From assembly GCA_021799555.1 (NCBI GenBank), contig JAJZAG010000119.1, forward strand, positions 1 through 10,192: 10,192 bases of DNA. Direction: 5' to 3'. Below are positions 7,021 to 10,192 of the stretch, one piece after another. The notes below the pieces were generated by a model. That model made no database searches. It worked only from the letters and a program-made list of their open reading frames with translations, and was not told the origin of the DNA. The translations under genes and the position numbers were made by a program. This DNA is from Deltaproteobacteria bacterium. Lineage in GTDB: Bacteria; Desulfobacterota; Binatia; Binatales; Binataceae. Each line of letters opens with the position of its first letter. Position 1 is the first letter of the stretch.

Positions 7021-7856
7021 GCACGCCGGCCGAGCAGTTCAGCGAGCGCGAGTTTGTCATCTGCCAGATCGCCCGCCTCGTCGAGGACCGGTACATCTAT
7101 TGGGTCGGCGGCGGCGGGGAGCCGCTAAGTTCGGCGCTGCTCGCCAAGCGGATGACCGCGCCTAACCTGCAATACCTGACCGAAGACGGCGTGGTCGGCC
7201 CCGAAGCGCTGGTGCCGTTCGATCCGCTCATGACGATGATCAGTTCGCGCGCGAATTACCGTGCCCTTCAGTGGGGCACGATGAACTACGCTGCTGATCT
7301 CGCGCACCTGGGATACGTGGACTACGGGATCCTGAACACGCTTCAGGTGGACCGCTTCGGCAACGTCAATTCGACGGTGGTTGGGAAGTACGCGGGTGGC
7401 GAAGGACGGCGCTTTGGCGGTCCTGGCGGTGCTGACAGTATCGCGGCGCTGGCTTGGCGCACCATCCTTATCACTGACCAGCAGAAGCGAAAGTTCGTCG
7501 ATCGCGTCGATTTCATTTCATCGCCCGGATTCCTCGACGGTCCCGGCGCGCGTGAGCGTCACGGCCTGCCGCCGAACACCGGCCCCTGGCGTGTATACAC
7601 GCCTTGGGCGAGGTTCGGATATGACAAGAATTGCCAGCTCATGCTTCAGGCGATAGCACCGTTCGTGACCGTTGAACAGGTGCTCGAGGAGATGAGCTTC
7701 AAGCCGGACATCGCGGACACGATCGAGATTATGGAAGTGCCGACGGACGAAGAATTGTTGGTCTTGCGCACTGAAATAGACGTTGGCGGACAGGTAACCG
7801 ATCGCGGTCGGTGGGTCGAGCTGAAAGACGGGAAGTATCGGTTCGCCCAGCAGTGA
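7017..7856 (+). CDS. Family I CoA-transferase, subunit B (glutaconate CoA-transferase/IpdB type)
   Basis: The 279-residue protein is the partner subunit. EFVICQIARLVEDRYIYWVG opens the fold. LQYLTEDGVVGPEA (51-64) carries Glu56 in the place where family I transferases have the catalytic Glu that forms the glutamyl-CoA thioester, close to Glu54 of glutaconate CoA-transferase. VDRFGNVNSTVVG and the loop RRFGGPGGADSIAALA are further family motifs. IpdB, as I remember it, lacks this Glu, so its presence argues for true CoA transfer here rather than ring hydrolysis (inference). The ATG overlaps the A-subunit stop in ATGA, with GGAGGG upstream inside the A gene, so the subunits should be made in matched amounts. 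The natural acid and CoA donor are not evident. Confidence 0.9.
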   Translation: MSTPAEQFSEREFVICQIARLVEDRYIYWVGGGGEPLSSALLAKRMTAPNLQYLTEDGVVGPEALVPFDPLMTMISSRANYRALQWGTMNYAADLAHLGYVDYGILNTLQVDRFGNVNSTVVGKYAGGEGRRFGGPGGADSIAALAWRTILITDQQKRKFVDRVDFISSPGFLDGPGARERHGLPPNTGPWRVYTPWARFGYDKNCQLMLQAIAPFVTVEQVLEEMSFKPDIADTIEIMEVPTDEELLVLRTEIDVGGQVTDRGRWVELKDGKYRFAQQ

Positions 7857-7973
7857 GGTTGCGGAGTACTCAGCGATTCCGGATCATGATGCCGCATTCG
7901 CCGCTGGCCGCCACTTTCGGAGCGCTCGATTAGCCAAGACCAGCGCACCTAAATTTTCCAGGAGTGCATCGAT
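7857..7973 (+). other. Intergenic gap before the long nitroreductase-like gene
   Basis: This 117-base gap holds no recognisable gene or terminator hairpin with a T-run. AGGAG at 7961-7965 lies 8 bases before the ATG at 7974 and is a good ribosome-binding site. A separate promoter cannot be excluded. Confidence 0.5.
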
Positions 7974-9359
7974 ATGAACGACAAAGAAAGGCTTAAGTGG
8001 GCATTCGAGCAATCCGGAACCTTCTTTCAGCTCCTCACGACACTGCGGAGCCGGCGCGTCGGTCGCGGCTATCGAATCGATTCCGGCACCGAGATCAAAC
8101 ATCCCGTGACCGGCCGCGCGATGAAGCAGGCCGCAGGCCCGATGAAGTTCGTATCGAGCAAGGATCCCAAACCGCTTACCAAACTGGAAGAGGCGTTGCT
8201 CTGCTGGGCGGCGTGCGGACCGACCGGCTTGGTCGCGTGGGACATATCTCTGGATGGCGGCTTCCACGAACTTACCTGGATAGCAGGGCGAACCGCACCG
8301 GCGCCGGGCAATTCGCACGCAACTGATCTGCTCGTGATCAACGACTCGGGCGCATACATCTACAAGCCGACGCGCGAGCGTTCCGGGCCAATCGAAATCA
8401 AGTCGGAGGCCGACTATGACAAAGTGCTGCGCTGGTACGAAGATGGTCTAATCCAGATTCTCGATGAACGACCCGATATTGACTATGCGTTGCGCGCCCC
8501 TGGCGCACCCAATGCTCTGTTGATGGGTCCGTACCAGTTCAATGTCAACATGCCGGGCTCGACATGGTTCATCCCCTTGACCGATGCCGCGTGGCTCAAC
8601 TCGGCGCTCATCAACTTCATGGATTTCTGGAAGTACTACATGATCGACGAATGGAACGGGGGACGCCCCGCCGGAGTCGAGAAATGGATACGGGAGGGAA
8701 TGCTCGAGCTGCCGGTTACGATTTCGGGCGAGGAACAACTAATCTTTCAGGTTGAGCAATATCCGACTGGATGCATGGTGCAGAACATGCGCCTGGCGGC
8801 AGAAGCGATGGGCCTCGGCGCGTGGGTATTCTGCGGATTCAATCCGGAAGTCCTGATGGGCGCGACGCCGGAAATCACGCGAGGCCTCGGCTTCCATATC
8901 GAGGCGCCGAATCCAAAGGCTCCGATCTCAACCGGACAGGTCAAAATTTTCGGCATCGAGGACATCAAAGAGGCTACTTACGTCCCTTCACCCAGGTATA
9001 AGAACGGCGAGCAGTTGGTCAAAGCCTGGTACGATGAAAAATACGGCCCCGGAGGAGCATTGCATCGCGGCGAGGACAACTACCTGCGCAAGGTGGGTTC
9101 GCCCTGGAACGAGGAAACGACCGAGGGAATCATCGCACATCCGAGGACAAGACCGCCAGATTGGGTTCAAGAAGCGCTTATCGCGTACATTGACTATTGC
9201 GTGAAGACATTTGGGCAGTGGCCGGTTACCTATAACCCGATGCAGGCGCACTTCGGAGCGGTTCTTCATAATCTGGATGAGGATTTCTACGACCGCTACT
9301 ACAAGGAAGGCTACATTAACGACAGGATTCGAAATCGGTCCAAGGTCTGGCACGACTGA
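7974..9359 (+). CDS. Divergent long nitroreductase/SagB-fold protein
   Basis: The 461-residue protein is much longer than ordinary nitroreductases (about 200-260). Family marks are the helix LTKLEEALLCWAACGPTG (68-85), RTAPAPG (106-112) followed by HATDLLVINDSGAYIYKP (115-132), and LAAEAMGLGAWVFCGF (274-289). This order matches SagB-type and other nitroreductase-superfamily proteins (L-x-x-LLWA-x-x-G, R-x-x-P-S-x-G, G-L-Y-x-Y-x-P, A-x-x-L-G-L-G). The usual Ser/Ala-Gly-Ala after R-x-x-P is APGNSH here, so flavin binding is uncertain. Between these blocks there is a region rich in Trp and Tyr (about 170-255), and the last 130-170 residues (ending near PMQAHFGAVLHNLDEDFYD) match nothing I know. 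No signal peptide or membrane segment is seen. It follows the CoA-transferase genes and precedes a membrane protein by 9 bases. Function is unknown; a flavin-dependent redox step on a CoA-linked substrate is one guess. Confidence 0.72.
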   Translation: MNDKERLKWAFEQSGTFFQLLTTLRSRRVGRGYRIDSGTEIKHPVTGRAMKQAAGPMKFVSSKDPKPLTKLEEALLCWAACGPTGLVAWDISLDGGFHELTWIAGRTAPAPGNSHATDLLVINDSGAYIYKPTRERSGPIEIKSEADYDKVLRWYEDGLIQILDERPDIDYALRAPGAPNALLMGPYQFNVNMPGSTWFIPLTDAAWLNSALINFMDFWKYYMIDEWNGGRPAGVEKWIREGMLELPVTISGEEQLIFQVEQYPTGCMVQNMRLAAEAMGLGAWVFCGFNPEVLMGATPEITRGLGFHIEAPNPKAPISTGQVKIFGIEDIKEATYVPSPRYKNGEQLVKAWYDEKYGPGGALHRGEDNYLRKVGSPWNEETTEGIIAHPRTRPPDWVQEALIAYIDYCVKTFGQWPVTYNPMQAHFGAVLHNLDEDFYDRYYKEGYINDRIRNRSKVWHD

Positions 9360-9368
9360 GCAAAACCC

Positions 9369-9887
9369 TTGGGCTGGTTAAGATTCTATTGGTTGATGCG
9401 GCTGGTTCATATCTATGCCGCGATCGTGTTGGTCGGGGCGGTCTTCTTCAATACGGTCGTTTTGATGCCGGCGCTTCGCCGAATTCCTCCGGCACATTCA
9501 GCAGTCGTGGCTCAGAAGATCGGCGCCGGCCTGATGTGGCTCGGGGGCGCCGCGATTATCCTGCTCGGTGTCACCGGTTTTCTACGCTTATGGATGCTTG
9601 GCTATTTGCCAGCGATGCTTTCACCGAGGGTGCTGAAGATTGCGAGCTTTCGATGGCTCGCGCTGATGATCGCATCGTGGGCGGCACTGTTCGGGACGGG
9701 CACTCTGTCCGCCACCTGGTACAGAACGATTCTGACCAAGAAACTTTCCTATTCAGCCGGACTGCGTGAACTCGAGGATCGCCGCGCCGAGCAGGCCCGC
9801 GTCTCCGGGTGGCAGGATCGCCTTGCTTATATCAATCTCACGCTCGCGGTGCTGGCCGCATTGGGCGGTATCATGGCCTCTTCGTGA
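9369..9887 (+). CDS. Four-helix integral membrane protein (CopD/DUF-like)
   Basis: The product has four hydrophobic helices at about 10-34, 50-72, 91-113 and 151-170. The opening MRLVHIYAAIVLVGAVFF, with a His in the first helix and then VVLMPALRRI, resembles a broad class of small CopD-like or haem-like membrane proteins of unknown role. The longest frame starts at a TTG (9369); the ATG at 9396 gives 163 residues and a more typical N-terminus, and neither has a strong ribosome-binding site. I favour 9396 but report the longer frame. It lies 9 bases after the long nitroreductase-like gene and its stop is one base before the ligase-like gene, so it is in the middle of the operon. A role in electron supply to the redox proteins is possible but not shown by the sequence. 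Confidence 0.75.
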   Translation: MGWLRFYWLMRLVHIYAAIVLVGAVFFNTVVLMPALRRIPPAHSAVVAQKIGAGLMWLGGAAIILLGVTGFLRLWMLGYLPAMLSPRVLKIASFRWLALMIASWAALFGTGTLSATWYRTILTKKLSYSAGLRELEDRRAEQARVSGWQDRLAYINLTLAVLAALGGIMASS

Positions 9888-9888
9888 T

Positions 9889-10192
9889 ATGGCGATGGCG
9901 GCCCTGAAGAACAATCTCGGCAAATATCCCTTTTACCGCGATCGGATGCGCCCAGACAGGAAGCCGGAGCCTTGGACAATCTCGGAGCTCGAGTCGTTCG
10001 CATTGTCGCACCCTGGAGATCCTTACGCGGGCCGCACCGACCCGGCCGTCGCGGCGGCGGTGTCACTGCAAATCGAAGCGACTGGCGAACCTCCCGTGTG
10101 GATCGCTCTCAGTTCCCCTGAACTGGGTCAGTGGGCCGGCGCTCTCGCGCGGATGTGGGCGCGATGGGGAACCGCTCGCGGCGAGACGATCG
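9889..10192 (+). CDS. PaaK-like AMP-forming ligase (phenylacetate-CoA ligase related), N-terminal part
   Basis: The frame opens with ATG one base after the previous stop and runs off the right edge, so 101 residues are visible. LGKYPFYRDRMRP (10-22) matches the opening of phenylacetate-CoA ligase relatives (YPFYRERL type), DPYAGRT (44-50) matches their D-P-F-A-G-R-T segment, and LGQWAGALARMWARWG (79-94) matches the D-L-x-x-W-x-x-x-x-A-R helix that follows the ATP-binding loop. The loop itself is odd: where PaaK has SSGTTG-x-P, this protein has IEATGEPPVW (62-71), keeping only TG and P. The protein may therefore be a divergent or inactive ligase-like member. A second ATG lies two codons in. 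The call rests on these partial motifs. Confidence 0.65.
   Translation, partial: MAMAALKNNLGKYPFYRDRMRPDRKPEPWTISELESFALSHPGDPYAGRTDPAVAAAVSLQIEATGEPPVWIALSSPELGQWAGALARMWARWGTARGETI

Overview
The window looks like chromosomal DNA of a high-GC, Gram-negative, probably environmental bacterium. It encodes a lipoprotein-like TolC outer-membrane factor and a periplasmic efflux adaptor, which need an outer membrane. The lineage cannot be fixed from the sequence. The window splits into a minus-strand efflux and regulation block (1-3636), a 1.17 kb gap with decayed coding sequence (3637-4802), and a plus-strand block of CoA-thioester and flavoenzyme genes (4803-10192).

Left block, transcribed right to left: a BlaI/MecI-type winged-helix repressor (3636-3235), an M56 (BlaR1-like) membrane metallopeptidase (3245-2391), a TolC/CusC-type outer-membrane efflux protein (2347-935), and an HlyD/RND-type periplasmic adaptor that runs off the left edge (923-1). 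The gene pairs overlap or sit close together, which suggests one operon. The inner-membrane pump would be expected further left. A perfect 6+6 bp dyad just upstream of the repressor (3654-3669) is a good candidate for its operator. The simplest reading is a protease-relieved repressor controlling a tripartite efflux pump. No beta-lactamase gene and no beta-lactam sensor domain is visible.

Middle gap: no intact gene is convincing. One frame between 4047 and 4553 reads like the ligand-binding C-terminal half of a TetR-family regulator. It is broken by an in-frame TAA and has no recognisable DNA-binding domain, so it is called a probable pseudogene.

Right block, transcribed left to right: a nitroreductase-family flavoprotein (4803-5591); a small protein resembling a stand-alone N-terminal core-binding domain of a tyrosine recombinase (5659-6018); the two subunits of a glutaconate-type family I CoA-transferase (6040-7020 and 7017-7856, start-stop overlap); a divergent, long nitroreductase/SagB-like protein (7974-9359); a four-helix membrane protein (9369-9887); and the start of a PaaK-like (phenylacetate-CoA ligase related) protein that runs off the right edge (9889-10192). 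Close spacing suggests one or two transcription units. A ligase-like protein, a CoA-transferase and two nitroreductase-fold proteins together suggest catabolism or modification of an organic acid as its CoA thioester. The substrate cannot be read from the sequence.
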